DNA of 64,000 nucleotides from Perkinsus chesapeaki. Taxonomy: Eukaryota; Perkinsozoa; Perkinsida; Perkinsidae. Position numbers and translations under genes: made by a program. Location of the stretch: NCBI GenBank assembly GCA_013115145.1, contig JAAPAO010000016.1:44391-108390 (forward strand), read 5' to 3'. Numbering within the stretch: position 1 is the stretch's first letter; the number at the start of each line of letters is the position of its first letter. Of the stretch, positions 1-15,364 are shown in pieces. The notes under the pieces are model-generated. The model worked only from the letters and a program-made list of their open reading frames with translations, did no database searches and was not told the origin of the DNA.

Positions 1-2147
1 GGTAGGAGTGCCTTTCAACATCTCTGTCATAAGTTGACAGATCCGTGAAACTGAGGAAGCCAACACTTCGGAAGAGAATCGGCAGGAGGATAGCCAGGCA
101 ACGATAAAGGCGTTGAAGGACAAGTGAGCGGAGATTAGCAGCCAAAGGGATTACGGTACCCTTGTCGGTAGGCTTGATACGATGGATGATTCTGTTGAGC
201 TTGGAGTTGGAGAGATGATGAGCAGGCTAAACCCGATGAGAGGGGAGGATGAGATACGACAAGAAAAGGATCTTCTACGGTAAGCAAGATACACAAGAAT
301 GACCGGAGAAATGTGAGGGATGGTCAGGTCGAAGGAAGCAATGATAGCAGAACAGATGAGCGCGAGTAGCCGGGAAATGGAAGAAAGCGTATCGGAGAGC
401 GAGAAGACTGTTAGAAAGCAAAACAGTGGACTGAGACGGCTTTTGGAGGCATTTACCAACGCGATGGAAGTAAGACAACTCAATGCTACGCATATCAGCT
501 ACGGTGACATGGTTAGGACATACTGAGGCAAATGGCACGCAGTATAGACGATCACAGATCAACGAAAAGTGAAGTGCCGCAGGACGTAGGTATCAGCGTC
601 CATGACCTGTTTGATTTTTCTATTCCAGAACATCATCGCCCAGAAAGTCTTGGCTGAGCTCAACAGCACTGAAGGGTCCTTCAAGGCGAAGCTTACACTT
701 TTCCAAAAAGTAGAAGCCTGAGATTATCTACTAGTTCACAGAAGTCCCTTTCTGCTCAGGACTACAGCGCTGTTGTACAAAGGCTGGCACAGGCACTGGA
801 GGATATTAACGCCGCCTTGAGGTGAATTCCTTCGCCATTAGTAACCCGACTGACGTTGGTGTATCAGAAATACTCAGCAGTGGGCCAATATAACGGTCAG
901 CAGTGCTCAGAAGGAACTGGAGGGGTTTGCCGAGGATAGGGAGTCCGAAATCGAAAAAATGTCTACTGAGCTGGAGAACGATATGATGAATAGAAAGTGA
1001 GGCAGTCACATAATTCCAGGGACAACTTTTGTGTCGGTTTAGATCGGCCATGGATTCGATCGCTCAAAACCATACAGAAGAAGTGAATGTAAGATAGTTA
1101 GGCTTTGCTCCAATTTTATTCCTGATTTTATGATGTAGGTTCTGAGATCTAAAGCGTCGGCAAGAATCGCAACGGCCGAAGTTGATCTTGAAAAGCTTGG
1201 GCGAGATATCTCTGAACACTTGTCGGCGGTGGAAGTCAATTTTAGGTTGGGTTGTGTACGCTTTCCAGTGAAGTACTTGTCTGCATATAGGAATAATGCG
1301 GCAAAGATTGCAGGAGTACAGAGCAACGCTAGAGAGATTGCCGAGGATGTTCTAAGAGAGGCCGAGGAGGAAAGATCATCTTGGAAGTAGGCATCATAGG
1401 GTCTCTCTTAGGGAGCACTGCCGCTGATCAGCTCGACGATCTCGCGTTTAAACGAGAGCCAGTGGATGAGTAAGGCTGATAACGGTAAACTGATCGACGA
1501 GATATTGAAAACGCTTTACTCTGTGGAGCTTCCAGTGTGGGAAGGTGTCGAAAGCGAGGTGGGAGGTGCACCAACGACGCGGTATGATTGTCGTTACAGG
1601 TCACTGATACGATACAGGAACTGTCCAAATTCGCCCATGCGAATATCACCGCGTCACGTCGCAACACTGGTATGTTAAAACGATCCCAACCGTGCAATGT
1701 AGATGTGCCGTAGGTTTTGAGAGCACCGAGTTTGGGGAAAAGCTAGCTGACATTCAGAGAAGACTTCGCAGGTGAGCCGCTCCAAGTTCGGTAATTTCTA
1801 TGAGCTCTGCAGGCACTTGTCGGATACGCGGCCCCTACGGCAGCAAATGAAGAGAGATGTCCATGAGTTGAATAAGGAATTCGATATCACCAATAAGAAC
1901 CTTTCGTAAATGAACTCGTCCTGCCCGATTTCCCACGTTATATTTGCAGTGCCTTGAGCCGGCTGGCTTTTGAGGACATCGATGACGTTGAAGGGAAGAT
2001 GTACGCAATGCAGTCATCTTTGAATCATCAACTTCAACAGTAAGCCTCTCTTGCTCTACATCATTATATCTTTACTCTAGACAATGGGCAGATAATCGCC
2101 GCCAATACACGAGTGTGTTTGCTTCCTTTGCTGATGACATGGCATGA
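1..2147 (+). CDS. Coiled-coil protein, 3' part of a multi-exon gene (5' end outside window)
   Basis: Many short plus-strand exons can be chained through GT-AG introns of roughly 40-60 nt. They encode long hydrophilic heptad-like helices, for example SKEAMIAEQMSASSREMEES near 330-400, AQKELEGFAEDRESEIEKMS near 905-965 and NNAAKIAGVQSNAREIAEDV near 1291-1350. The last exons run through RLAFEDIDDVEG (about 1955) and, after a clear intron at 2041-2080, end in QWADNRRQYTSVFASFADDM with a stop at 2145-2147. No catalytic motif is visible. The role is unknown, with a structural or cytoskeletal protein the likeliest guess. A decayed copy of the terminal exons lies at 6098-6393. Exon borders are my reconstruction; one or more may be wrong. 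Confidence 0.6.
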
Positions 2148-2169
2148 TCATCGCCGTACTCTTATCATC

Positions 2170-3430
2170 ATTGTTGTGTTTAGTAACTGTCACAGAGCTC
2201 TTGCGCATGCGTTGAATTACTTGTAAGAGCAGCTTGCCCTGTTGGTACCAAATATCATAGCTCTATTGGGCGTAGTCTTCCCGGGGTAGAATTACTGTCG
2301 TATCATGCTTCTACCTTCGACTTGTCCAACGTCAGACGTTGAACGTTTTCGAAGCTCTGGTTTGTCTATGCTCTGGCTCTTCACTGTTTCTAAGTTATTA
2401 TCTGCAATATCTAGTTATCTGCGCTCCTTGGTAGAGCACATACTTGTCGGGCCTCAGAGCTTGAACATGTGACGGTCGAAGGGAACAAGGCAATGTCAGC
2501 CTTGTCCTTGAAGGAGATTGCTTTGGTCACGGAACTGAGCACTTGTGTGTAAGTTCGTTTCGATGTTATATTCCTGACTGCAAAGGAGCTTACTAGGTAC
2601 ACGGGTCAATGCTCCGTTCTGAGGGCCACCGTCAGAGTTGAGGAAAATTCGATGTAATCCAACGGAGTTTCGCTCCTGCTGCAATTTCAGTCAATTCCCC
2701 TCGACGACAGGCGGGCTACGGGTATAGGTGACGCTCGCCCGGAACCCAGCCCCAGCTCGCTCAAGTCGCTCGTGCGACATTTAATATCTTTCGGAAAAAA
2801 ACACGCCACCCATGCACCCAGGTGCGAGTGAACCGTGAAGATCGACTTGAGCGGGTAACTGAAAGGGTGAGTTGTATAAATTGGGGAAATATACATTCTA
2901 GTCTCAGCATCGCTTTTACGCTGAGACTCGGACCATGGCGGCGATCGGTTCGAGCCTCTCCCTTACTGCGAATGAACTCGACCTAGTGCGATTGACAAAA
3001 CGCGAGATGGGCTAACATTGAATGAAAAAGGACTAGAAGAGGATCATTATTGTAAGCTCACGCCCTTTTGTGCGCATGGCGCCAGTCGCATCGAGCGCAC
3101 CGCCTGAGCCATAGATTCTATGAAACTCCTGAAGTTACACCATAGAGCTGATGGGGTAGGGAGACTATTAGTGATCATGAGCGTGAGGTAGGCGAAAGAG
3201 ATAAAGATCAATAATGTGAAGATTCTCTACGAAAGACTATGTGCGGGTGAGCGCCACCAATAAGCAGATGTCCATAGATTCTTATGGTGACTCGATAGTA
3301 TAGCCCTTCAGTAAGAGTCGAGCTACGTATCAATGATACGGTATCATTAGTGAAAGTATCATCCTTTAGGACTGATAAGATCACAGATACTAGTTCCATA
3401 AATATCAGAATTGGTCATCTGTATGACCCA
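2170..3430 (+). repeat. Diverged long repeat, copy A
   Basis: Blocks here match blocks at 8940-9765. About 2455-2530 matches 9013-9090, 2770-2880 matches 9305-9420, 3060-3125 matches 9515-9570 and 3310-3430 matches 9585-9690. The block at 2178-2225 (TTGTTGTGTT...GCGCATGCGT) matches 9702-9755. That last block comes first in copy A but last in copy B, so the order is permuted. The 2449-2551 segment reads as an open frame (LEHVTVEGNKAMSALSLKEI), and many differences from copy B are synonymous, so an old coding exon is part of the unit. No intact gene is visible. Confidence 0.55.
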
Positions 3431-3467
3431 TTACTGGAACCCAAGCATATCTTGAAGATATTAACTT

Positions 3468-3680
3468 CTAATAACAGCTTCTAATAACGCATTGACATGA
3501 GACAGGGTGATCCTTACAGGCATATGGGTCTTCAATCCGACAATGGGAGAACATGTTAAGGCAAAGGCCGTCCACGCAGAGACAATTTGGAAGAGAGGGT
3601 GGACAATCTTTGTCGCTTTCACAGTTCTGGGCCGCTCCCTTGGATATCATAACCACAAATAACCAGAAAAGGCGATACAT
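3468..3680 (-). CDS. Small secreted 10-cysteine protein
   Basis: A 70-residue open frame without introns. Residues 1-17 (MYRLFWLFVVMISKGAA) form a convincing signal peptide. The mature part has ten cysteines in two tandem modules with nearly equal spacing: C-x5-C-x6-C-x-C-x4-C followed, after six residues, by C-x7-C-x6-C-x-C-x4-C. The repeated C-x6-C-x-C-x4-C core points to an internal duplication of a five-cysteine unit. Disulphide-rich secreted peptides of this size are common effectors or protease inhibitors, but I recognise no named family and assign no function. It stands alone in a gene-poor stretch. Confidence 0.6.
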   Translation of the reverse strand: MYRLFWLFVVMISKGAAQNCESDKDCPPSLPNCLCVDGLCLNMFSHCRIEDPYACKDHPVSCQCVIRSCY

Positions 3681-3689
3681 AGTTAGTGT

Positions 3690-6090
3690 ATGATTAACAA
3701 CGAAACCTGTCCAGTCAACAAGTTACGACGCATGTCGTTCGCACGAACCATGCTGAAGTTGCATCCTGCTGCTGCAGAATTCCCAGAAGCATCCCCGCCA
3801 TGACGCAGATATGAGCTATCAGCTTATTTCCGCGTCACAGTTCGGTGTCGTTTTCTGTACATCATGTACAGAAGACTGACCACTGGAGTCCGCCTGGATA
3901 CTACTCGATCTCATTCCGACACATTATATATATCGAAGTACGATAATCGGAGCACATAGAACATTCTCAACGCGGCACAACTCCTAGAAGTGTTGGGCGA
4001 CATGTAAGCACCGTGGATAAGCAGATGGATCGCTAAGAGAGGGGAGAGCTGGAAAATTATGTGAGGTTCCCTGCAACCATGAGGACTCCGCTGAAACCAT
4101 TACTCTTGCGCTTCTTTCCTGAAAGAGCTGCCCAACCGACCTCTCAGGGAGTGAGTCGAAGACACCATTTCAGGGTCGAGGCCCTCAAAGATGGATGGCC
4201 GGCGGCCGCAGCGATTTGAAAAATCTATAGCAGTCTGTGTAACCTCGAACTCTTGTGGTCGAACGTTTTACATCATGGATCGCATTTCTCCCGTTTCACA
4301 GAGCAGCTTCCTTCCGCTCACAACTTGTGACACATTACATGTCACAGTGTCATACGGGAATAGTTTATACATGAGTGAGAGAGAGGTAAAGTAGAGTTGT
4401 ACGCGTGCCACTGAGCTTACGAATCACAATGTAGCTAACTCCGATGCATAACCTTATTTATTGCAGACTCGAAGTGAGGGTCTTAACTACTTGATTTCAA
4501 GAGCTTCTGAGTAGCTCTCGGTGAGTTGTCACCGCTTACATTGTCTTTATGGCTTATCATGTATTAGAGCACGTAGCAGGGATGAGTACCCGATTGGAAA
4601 CCGTCGACTGAAGCAGTCAAGAATTGTGCTTGACAGTCGAGTCCTGGCTTCCAGTCTGGACAGAGGGTTTCTACGATCCCTGAGGTTCTTCTTCTTGTCC
4701 TTAGTTGTCTCTTTCACTTGTGTTTGAGAGGCGACTTGTATCATCCCCAAACTAAGAGTCCATCCTCTTTAACCAAGTCTGACATTGAGTTCTATCACGG
4801 TGGCTAAAACAAGACATGTCATTAAAGCTAAACATCCTCACTTTTATTATGGGGTATTAACTAACTTTGACAGTGAATTATAACTCATGGACCTGTCGTT
4901 CAAACATTGCTATAGGTCCTATGGACGACTGTCTCAGAGATTGAGGACACTACTAAGAAAGACTCTCTGTAATATCAACTTTCCATGAAGCTTGGATAGC
5001 GGGCATCAGGCGTCACAACGACGTTAAGAGGCTGCATCGTATGGCTATCCTCATGACAGTGCCATAGCATAACCTCAAGACAGCGCCGAGACCTTGGTTT
5101 CGTAGGGAAAGGGACCTCTACTTGTGTGCAGAAAGTCTCGATGGGTGGTCTCCGCGAACCGCTTGTGTGCAGATTTATTGATGAACGAAACACCAAGAAC
5201 CCTGAGATTCTAAACGTTACTAAAAACATTACAATGTTGAATGAGCAAGTAAGACTAGCGCTAGAGAGACAGTTCACAAGATATAGTCTCCATCGCACAA
5301 GTAATCCTCATCTTGGACACTTGTAACATCCTAAGCCATCATGCCGGAACCGGCACACTTGTTACAATCTCCGCCAAATTCCCTCATCTGTGTGTGACCC
5401 ATCCTCCCGTATGTGTATGTAGACCACTCCGGATATGCGGCTCAAGCAGCGTGGATTGTGGAATGTTTCACTCCAAGGCGAGTCGCCTATCACTCTCTAG
5501 CACAAATCTCGCCTTTTCCCTTTTTGAGCACATGGCATGTCGCCGTACCATGGAGCACTTTCAAGATACGTCTAATACGAGGCAGCGATATCTCTGCGTT
5601 AACCTAGCGCCGCTTGGCACGGTGTTTGAGGGTCCGATATCTGTTTTATGAGTTTCGGGTTCACCTGGCTTCTTTGATCGGTTTCCTGTGAAGCCTAGTC
5701 AACACTATGCACTCAATACTGCAACTATGCTTATTACTATGTCAGGATACTACACTTGCTAAAATGCAACGGCTCCACAGTAGTGCGGGGATTATATAGT
5801 TTCATATGCTCATTCTTACTGTCGCGCTGGTTGATACTATTACTCGTCTTATAGTCATACCCACTGAGCTGGCTGTGCCGAGAGACAGGCGCGACGACGG
5901 TACGAAAACGACACTCCTTGATAGGGATTCCCTATTAGGGAAGTGTTTAAGGTAAATATAACAGCGCTGTGGTTGCATAGCCGCTAGGCTGACACGTCCT
6001 CGGAGATATCTACCTTGCTGAAGCAGAAAACCTGAAGCACTCAACAAAACTGAGAGAATGAATTCAATCTTTATTGAACCGCGAAAAATG
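3690..6090. other. No supported gene; apparently non-coding
   Basis: Short open frames on both strands show no conserved domain, signal peptide or believable exon chain. At 5539-5558 there is one copy of the GCCATGGAGCAC-like element found upstream of the secreted-protein genes, but no matching gene follows it, so this may be a decayed locus. Confidence 0.4.
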
Positions 6091-6097
6091 AGCGAAA

Positions 6098-6393
6098 ACA
6101 GCAGGTGAGCGGGCCCCAGCGCGGCAACTTCTACGAGCTCCGCAGACACTTGTCGAATACGCGGCCCCTACAGCAGCAGATGAGGATGAGATGTCCACGA
6201 GTTGGACAAGGAACTTGAAGTCGCAAATAAGAGGCTTGATAAGGGCAAATAAAGCAAATGAGGGGAAAGATGGCTATCTTTAAATCATCAACTTCAACAG
6301 TAAGCCTCTCTTGCTTTACATTATTATGTCTTTATTCTAGACAATAAGCAGATAATCGCCGCCAATACACGAGTATGTTTGGTTCCTTCGCTT
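6098..6393 (+). pseudogene. Decayed copy of last exons of the coiled-coil gene
   Basis: Nucleotides 6120-6230 align with 1798-1905 and 6270-6393 with 2018-2125. The match includes the terminal intron and its borders (CTTCAACAG|TAAGCCTCTCTTGC and TTCTAG|ACAA). An extra GAT-like insertion near 6185 shifts the frame and the middle section is shortened. Retention of the intron shows a DNA-level duplication rather than a retrocopy. Confidence 0.75.
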
Positions 6394-6436
6394 AGCCATT
6401 TTACCTTGAAATGCTTCGGGAATTATTGAACATTTG

Positions 6437-6512
6437 AAGTAGGCTCTCGGTTTGATGCCTCATGGTAACGCTACTGGTCGTGGCCGAATTTCGGGCAACT
6501 CTCTAAAGTTGT
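6437..6512 (+). pseudogene. MCM5 exon fragment
   Basis: Starting at the acceptor-like AAGTAG|GCTCTCGGT, the segment encodes ALGLMPHGNATGRGRISGNS. This corresponds to the internal MCM5 exon at 11571-11650 (ALGFMPHGDVTGRGGASGNS). The flanking acceptor is also preserved. No other MCM5 exon is adjacent, so this is a stray duplicated piece. It follows directly after the coiled-coil gene relic. Confidence 0.7.
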
Positions 6513-6696
6513 GTGGAGGTTGGAGACATCAGTCTCCGGCATTTTAGGTGCCACCTTACCCCTTGAGCCGCTTTCAAATAACCAATCCTTTGGGCTTCAT
6601 AGGATGCTATCATAGCATTGCTATGGCATCGGCCTCAGCTCCCCCGAGGGGCCGGACAATACCCTTGTATTCTGCTTCTTCAGCTATCTGACTGTT

Positions 6697-6721
6697 CATG
6701 ATGATGATGATGATGATGATG
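6697..6721. repeat. GAT trinucleotide microsatellite
   Basis: Seven to eight perfect GAT units in a row. Confidence 0.9.
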
Positions 6722-6943
6722 CTGTTCTCGCTTCCAGTATCAGTTGTTAACGGGATGAACAGATGGCAACGAGAGGAGCCTTCGGAATTGACAAACACCA
6801 CAATGGGATTGTACCCGATTGTCAAGAAAGGTTTTGTCAAGGTTAACTAACATATAAGAATCCATTGACTAGTCCATATTTGCACCGAAGAGCGCGCCGA
6901 GCCTTCTCAGCTCTGGGCACTGCTCGTTGTGCCTCACTGACAT

Positions 6944-7285
6944 CTACGCAGAATGATCTTGGTAAAAAGCATCACTCCAGAACTGAGTCAGAATGCAGAC
7001 CTTCCCCTCCTGGAATCTCGCCAGTATCATGCCTCTGAACACACCACCAGATTGCTTGACCAGCTTAGGGCAGTCGCCACCCTTTATATGAGCATAAGTA
7101 CGATAGGATGACTTTTTAACCACGTAGTAACATTTGAATTTTTGGTCGGGTTTTTTGTAGAGGATCACCGTGCTGTCATTCTTGAAAACCACATTGCCAT
7201 CGATGTAGTAACCCGCAGTACCGCCGGGTTCGTAAATCCCTTCCAAACACATACCCACAAACGGCAGGAGGAAAAGCAGCTTCAT
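6944..7285 (-). CDS. Secreted MKLL...YIDG family protein, member 1
   Basis: A 113-residue intronless protein with a signal peptide (MKLLFLLPFVGMCLEG) and the family hallmarks: Y-x-P-G/S-G, YYIDG at about 26-30, a V-F-x-x-D/N-G/S-T-V motif, one cysteine after K-F-K and an E/D-C-x-x-L/M-x-x-x-S-G-G block near 71-84. Paralogues lie at 14795, 16841 and 25108, with a broken relic at 17999. The fold looks like a small all-beta secreted domain. The function is unknown. Secretion and multigene expansion in a probable parasite suggest a host-facing or surface role, which is inference. The start is fixed by the conserved MKL and by conserved sequence just upstream of it in members 1-3. Confidence 0.8.
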   Translation of the reverse strand: MKLLFLLPFVGMCLEGIYEPGGTAGYYIDGNVVFKNDSTVILYKKPDQKFKCYYVVKKSSYRTYAHIKGGDCPKLVKQSGGVFRGMILARFQEGKVCILTQFWSDAFYQDHSA

Positions 7286-7456
7286 TGGGTAACTAGTAAT
7301 GGTGGAGAAGAATTACAAGTATTACTAGAACTGCGAAGGAGAGATCGAATAGTGTTGCCCGAAAGTTATCCGCGGAGGAAACCCCACGATGTAGTGGTGA
7401 GGGGTTTGCCGCTCGCAAGGCTTCATGTCGGTAAGGTTGTGGAGCTATGGGACGCG

Positions 7457-7473
7457 GTGGCGCCATGGAGCAC
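7457..7473 (-). promoter_or_regulatory. Conserved upstream element of secreted-family genes (copy 1)
   Basis: GTGGCGCCATGGAGCAC lies about 172 nt upstream of the MKL start codon. Near-identical copies occur about 205 nt and 181 nt upstream of members 2 and 3. Further homology extends past it (GCTTGTCGCTGGC at about 7534 and 15417). It may be a promoter element or just co-duplicated flank. Confidence 0.5.
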
Positions 7474-7728
7474 TCAGTGCTCCGTACTACCCATACTGAT
7501 CTCTCCTTATGTACAACGGTCGCGATTACAGAGCTTGTCGCTGGCTTAGTGCGTAGTGCCCCTGGCTTCGGAGTCGTCCGCCAGACTACGGCTTTGAGGT
7601 TCCGTGACGTTTGGTCGGAATTCCTAAGCTCAAGAAGCTCAAGCGTAATGCTCGAGACGTCTCTCCTGGTCTCTCTATGCACTGTATACTCATACACCTA
7701 ACTTCGTCATACAACTGCTAGACAGACT

Positions 7729-8475
7729 TCACTTAGACACACAGTTCGAGACGGATATCAGTTTGAGATTATCGATATTATAAGGATCAGGTGCACATAG
7801 TATCCCTTTGAAAGCGTAGGGGTTGTTGTTCCTCCATATAATGTAATCTCCCAGCTCAAGGGGGAGCCTCGACAATGATGACAAATATTCGATGGAGCAA
7901 CGTCGGTCTTTAATCAATCACAATGGTACCGCCTAACAAGGAACGATGCACGCTAAAGATATATCACTCTACCTTCCTAGGCAATATTCCCCCCTCAGCT
8001 GAGCCGATCCTGTTCTGACGTTGACCAATGACTTGAAATCCGCTCCTGTGACAGAAGTTCTGTCGGAAGTCTTATTATTTTTGTGGACAAGATGATTCTT
8101 ACTCCTATAACAGAATACTCTTTTCACTGCTACGGAAGCATCGAGGATGGTCGAGCTTCGCTGTTGTCCGTCCATGGTGGAAGATCCGTCGTATCATAGT
8201 AGCTACATGATTTTCAAACACAGACTGAAGAGCTGTACCACTTGGCCTTCCGGTAAACTATTACTAGTACGTGAGCCATTATCACTTTTCACGCTTAAAT
8301 AGAGGGTATTGGCTTCACTTCTATTTAACATATTGGCTCTGAAAGCTCCAGGAGCTTTGAAAGCTGATGCGTTACCAGAACTTGGCAACATTACAGAGAC
8401 TCTGTAACAGAGTGAGCGCATTTGGGGTCGTTTTTTGTAACCTTGCTGCAGGGAGTTTTGTTTCCCCTTGTTCAC
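7729..8475 (-). CDS. Possible three-exon gene, unrecognised
   Basis: Three consecutive minus-strand frames look coding. About 8475-8205 reads through NASAFKAPGAFRANMLNRSE, about 8170-7970 through TGADFKSLVNVRTGSAQLRG, and about 7915-7732 through SRLPLELGDYIIWRNNNPYA and ends NCVSK with a stop at 7729-7731. A donor GTAGAG follows the second piece. The first exon has no clear start or signal peptide, so the gene may extend upstream. I recognise no domain. Exon borders are tentative. Confidence 0.35.
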
Positions 8476-8930
8476 ATTTTTGACAAGCCGAACAATATCC
8501 TATTTGTGGATTCAACGTAAAGCCTGATCAGCGTGGCTTGCTGCTACTGCCTTCTAGATTCCAGGCCCAAAAACTGCACAGACAACTCACCAGATTGCTT
8601 GCCTCTCAGAAAGAATAAACTGAATAGGATGTACAATCAAGTGCTCTATTTGCTTGATAAATCTTATGAAGCACAGCGGAGGTAAACAGTCGCTCGTGAA
8701 ACCCTCAGTCAAAGTTTGGTGAAAGTCTTTCACCGTGAGACTCAATGCCACTCAAGTAGTGGGATCCTCGGGTTCAAGTAGTCAACTCGGGATGTTGGGT
8801 GAAGCCTGAGGTGATGTGTTTTTTGGGGCTCACAGTACAGCGCTACTGCAACAACCATTAGGATATCGACAGGCTGAGTCTGACATCACAGACACATTCT
8901 TCAGTGCGCGCATCTGCTGGCAATGTCTTC
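8476..8930. other. No feature recognised
   Basis: No believable exon, repeat or RNA gene was seen here. Confidence 0.3.
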
Positions 8931-8939
8931 CCGTAGTTA

Positions 8940-9765
8940 TTTGTTCTTCTTCGTGAAGCACATATCCGTCCTGCCTCAGAGTTTGGCTCAAGCCCTCGAT
9001 GGCCTAGTGTTCAGGCTTGAACACGTGACGGTCGAGGGGAACAAGGCAATCTCGCTCTTGCCCTTGAAGCAGATTACTTTGGTCACTGAATGGAGCACTG
9101 CTCCAGAAGCAGCATTGTGTGAATTCGATTGGGTGTTACCTCTCTGACCTCAAAGAGGCTCCCTAGGTACACAGTAACACGTTCCGTCTGGTGGCCTACC
9201 CTCAGGCTTAAGGAGAGTTTGACCTAATCCCAACCGAGTTTTTTGCTGAAACTGATACTATTTCCGTCCGAGTACAAGCCGACGACGGGTACCCTGGCCG
9301 GGCTCGCTCGAGTCACTTGCGCGACATGTAAAGTTTTTAGAAAAAATCCTCCCTTCGCAGTAAGGAGGGATTGAACTGCAAGGACTGACTTGAACTTGTG
9401 GCCTAAGGGCTGAGTTGTATGTTCCTATGGATGAGCCCTGCCTACTACGAGGCTCTGGCCAAGATGGAGTGAACTAGGAAGGGACGTGGAAAATACAATC
9501 GATGCAACGCCGTTTCATGCGCATGAGGCCAGTCCTATCGAGCGCACGCAGGTATCCACAGATTCTAACAACAGAGGTCTTCAATGAGAGTCGAGTTACG
9601 TGTAGTTAGTAAAAGGGTTACCTTTCAGGAATGATAAGATCACAGATACTGTGTAAGTCAATCTTAGAACCTGCTCATCTGTACACCCATCGCTCCTATC
9701 AGTATTGTTGTGTTAGAGTAACTGTCACAGGGATTTTGCGCATGCGTGCCAAATTACTGCGCGCC
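8940..9765 (+). repeat. Diverged long repeat, copy B
   Basis: Counterpart of 2170-3430 (see copy A). The exon-like segment 9007-9160 reads LEHVTVEGNKAISLLPLKQI, parallel to copy A, followed by the same type of flank. The TTGTTGTGTT...GCGCATGCG block is at the far end here but at the near end in copy A. Confidence 0.55.
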
Positions 9766-10063
9766 ACGAAATTGTCTTCCAACCGATAAGCGCCACTTGC
9801 TACGGTTTCATCGCATCGATATGCTCTCGTTCTCCTATTAGTACGCGACTATTGCGCATTTGTTCTAATTGCCTTTGGTTGAGTTTGTTAATAGGACGCA
9901 TCGAACGGCTACAACGAATTTGCCATTGACAGTTGTTAAGGACGGCGGTATCTGCACACTACCTGCTACGCTTGTACAGTTTTTCTACTAGAAAGGGTTT
10001 AAAGGGCATCATAGTGAATAGCTTATGTATAGTCGACGGTATCAATAATAGTCTATTCGTAAT

Positions 10064-13578
<3,515 letters not shown>

Positions 13579-14794
13579 ACTTATGCATGAGGTTTCGGGT
13601 AAATTCGAACTTATCTGCTGCAATTGTTGTGTTTGTTGTTGAGTTACTGAGTCAATCGATTAATAGCATTGTTAGAACAAGCAGCTATACTGGAGGACGA
13701 ACTGATCTGGGAGTATCTGCCGAATCAAGGACGATAACAAGTTAACATATGGGCTACGCGATGCTCACTCACGCATTGGCTACGCGGTTGTGCTGAGATA
13801 AGCTCACTGAAGGTGCTTGAACGTCCTGTCTTAGCCGCTTCCTTGAGATGTTCCTAGCTGAGTGTACCTCAGCAAGATAGCAAATGACCTCCACTGGAGG
13901 TCCTCCGGCAATATTGCCAATACGATATTGGTATTAAAGGTATCTATCACCAATTTGGCATTGTTCGCGGAATCCCTACAAGACTTCGGAACAGACAGCC
14001 TTCCGAGCAAACATGAACGAATGAAACCCAAATATAGACATGTGAGTCTCAGACCGGTTTGGTTTTAATGCAGAGCTGAGAGATGAGGAGGTAAGGCACT
14101 GCACGTCCAAAATGCACACTGCGGAAAGCTCTGTAGGACGCCTACGAGATGTCTTTTCGTAATGAACAAGGTGTACCGCTTGGGTTACAACGATGATCTA
14201 CAACTAGTTGTGTATATTTTAGAGTCTATTTTGGAGTCTATCTCTCTGGGGCCTGAAATCCATTAGAAAAGCACAATCTCAGCTCGAATACGGAAATGAA
14301 GCAAACCTTGACGGCAACAACGGCAACATGACGGTCTCCACTCATGACTTATCGCGTATTTCTGAAGTCGCAAAATCTACGAGATACTTCCCGAGATGCT
14401 GACGTGGGGGTCGCTAAGCCAGCACGGAAGGAGTTCAGACCCTTAGTATGCTCAATCCCTTACAGCAAAGTTTCGGCTCCAGTCCGAGAGATGCCACCGA
14501 TTTATGGGTTGCGAATTTACTCCGATATTTACTCTGATTCAAAGCCCGCAAAATAGGGAACATTCCCCGTCATTTACTACTAGTGTGGACTCAACGCCAA
14601 GCCTGCGGGGATGACGAATAAAAAGCTTGGCCTATGTGCAGGCTAACTGGGCACTAGATACCCCAAGTGAATAGCACATGAGCAATGACAAGAGCATACT
14701 GGATCATCCATCCTCAGTGATGGGATAAATTTGCACAGAAGAAATAGTCGTTGCACCCCAGAGCTTGAGGACTCCAGATAGATCGACGAGGTGC
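13579..14794. other. No supported gene
   Basis: No conserved exon chain was found. One perfect short palindrome, GACCTCCA-C-TGGAGGTC, lies near 13886-13902. Otherwise it looks like intergenic sequence. Confidence 0.4.
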
Positions 14795-15142
14795 CTAGGG
14801 AGAGGCCTTCTCATAAGAAGGGATATTCGCAGTCTGAAATACATAACAGGTTTCGTTGTTCTCGCCGCCGCATTCGGCAACTAGACTCTTGCCGGAGAGG
14901 ATACCACCAGATTCTGAGATCATCTTAGAACATTCATCACCGGATATGAGAGTTTCATGTTCCCCCCACGGTGAGAAGCAGCACCTGAAGGATTGGCCAG
15001 AACTCCTATAGAGAGTCACAGTACCGTTCTTCAAGAAGACGATCTTGCCATCGATGTAGTGATCACCAGGACCGGAAGGTATATAAGTCCCTTCGAGACA
15101 TATACCTAGGCCGACAAGCGGCAGTAGGAAGAGCAACTTCAT
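14795..15142 (-). CDS. Secreted MKLL...YIDG family protein, member 2
   Basis: About 115 residues from the conserved MKLLFLLPLVGLGICLEG signal peptide. An in-frame ATG lies 22 codons upstream (15208), but the extra residues are not shared with the paralogues and would bury the signal peptide, so the MKL start is preferred. Hallmarks: HYIDG, VFLKNGTVTLYRS, cysteine pair after SFR, DECSKMI-SESGG block and two further cysteines. Most similar to member 3. Intronless. Function unknown; secretion is predicted from sequence. Confidence 0.8.
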   Translation of the reverse strand: MKLLFLLPLVGLGICLEGTYIPSGPGDHYIDGKIVFLKNGTVTLYRSSGQSFRCCFSPWGEHETLISGDECSKMISESGGILSGKSLVAECGGENNETCYVFQTANIPSYEKASP

Positions 15143-15347
15143 CGGATAGCCAGCAAAGGCGAAGGACACTGAAGAGGGGAAACCGAATACGATTTCTTCA
15201 TGCCGCATCTGCCTACAGAACTTGAGGAATTCTCTAGTGCTCCCTTATGTGAAATCAGAACGCGAGTAGACGTGGTGAACTACATTCCCGGAGTGGAATT
15301 GTGACAGGAGGCCCCCCTGTGACGAAGACTGGGGATCATAGGACATG

Positions 15348-15364
15348 GTGGCGCCATGGAGCAC
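15348..15364 (-). promoter_or_regulatory. Conserved upstream element of secreted-family genes (copy 2)
   Basis: GTGGCGCCATGGAGCAC, identical to the copy at 7457-7473 and about 205 nt upstream of the MKL start of member 2. Confidence 0.5.

Noticed and set aside
8971-8985. Possible spliced-leader relic (TTTGGCTCAAG)
   Set aside because: Only ten bases match the end of the dinoflagellate/Perkinsus leader and the expected upstream part is absent; chance is likely.
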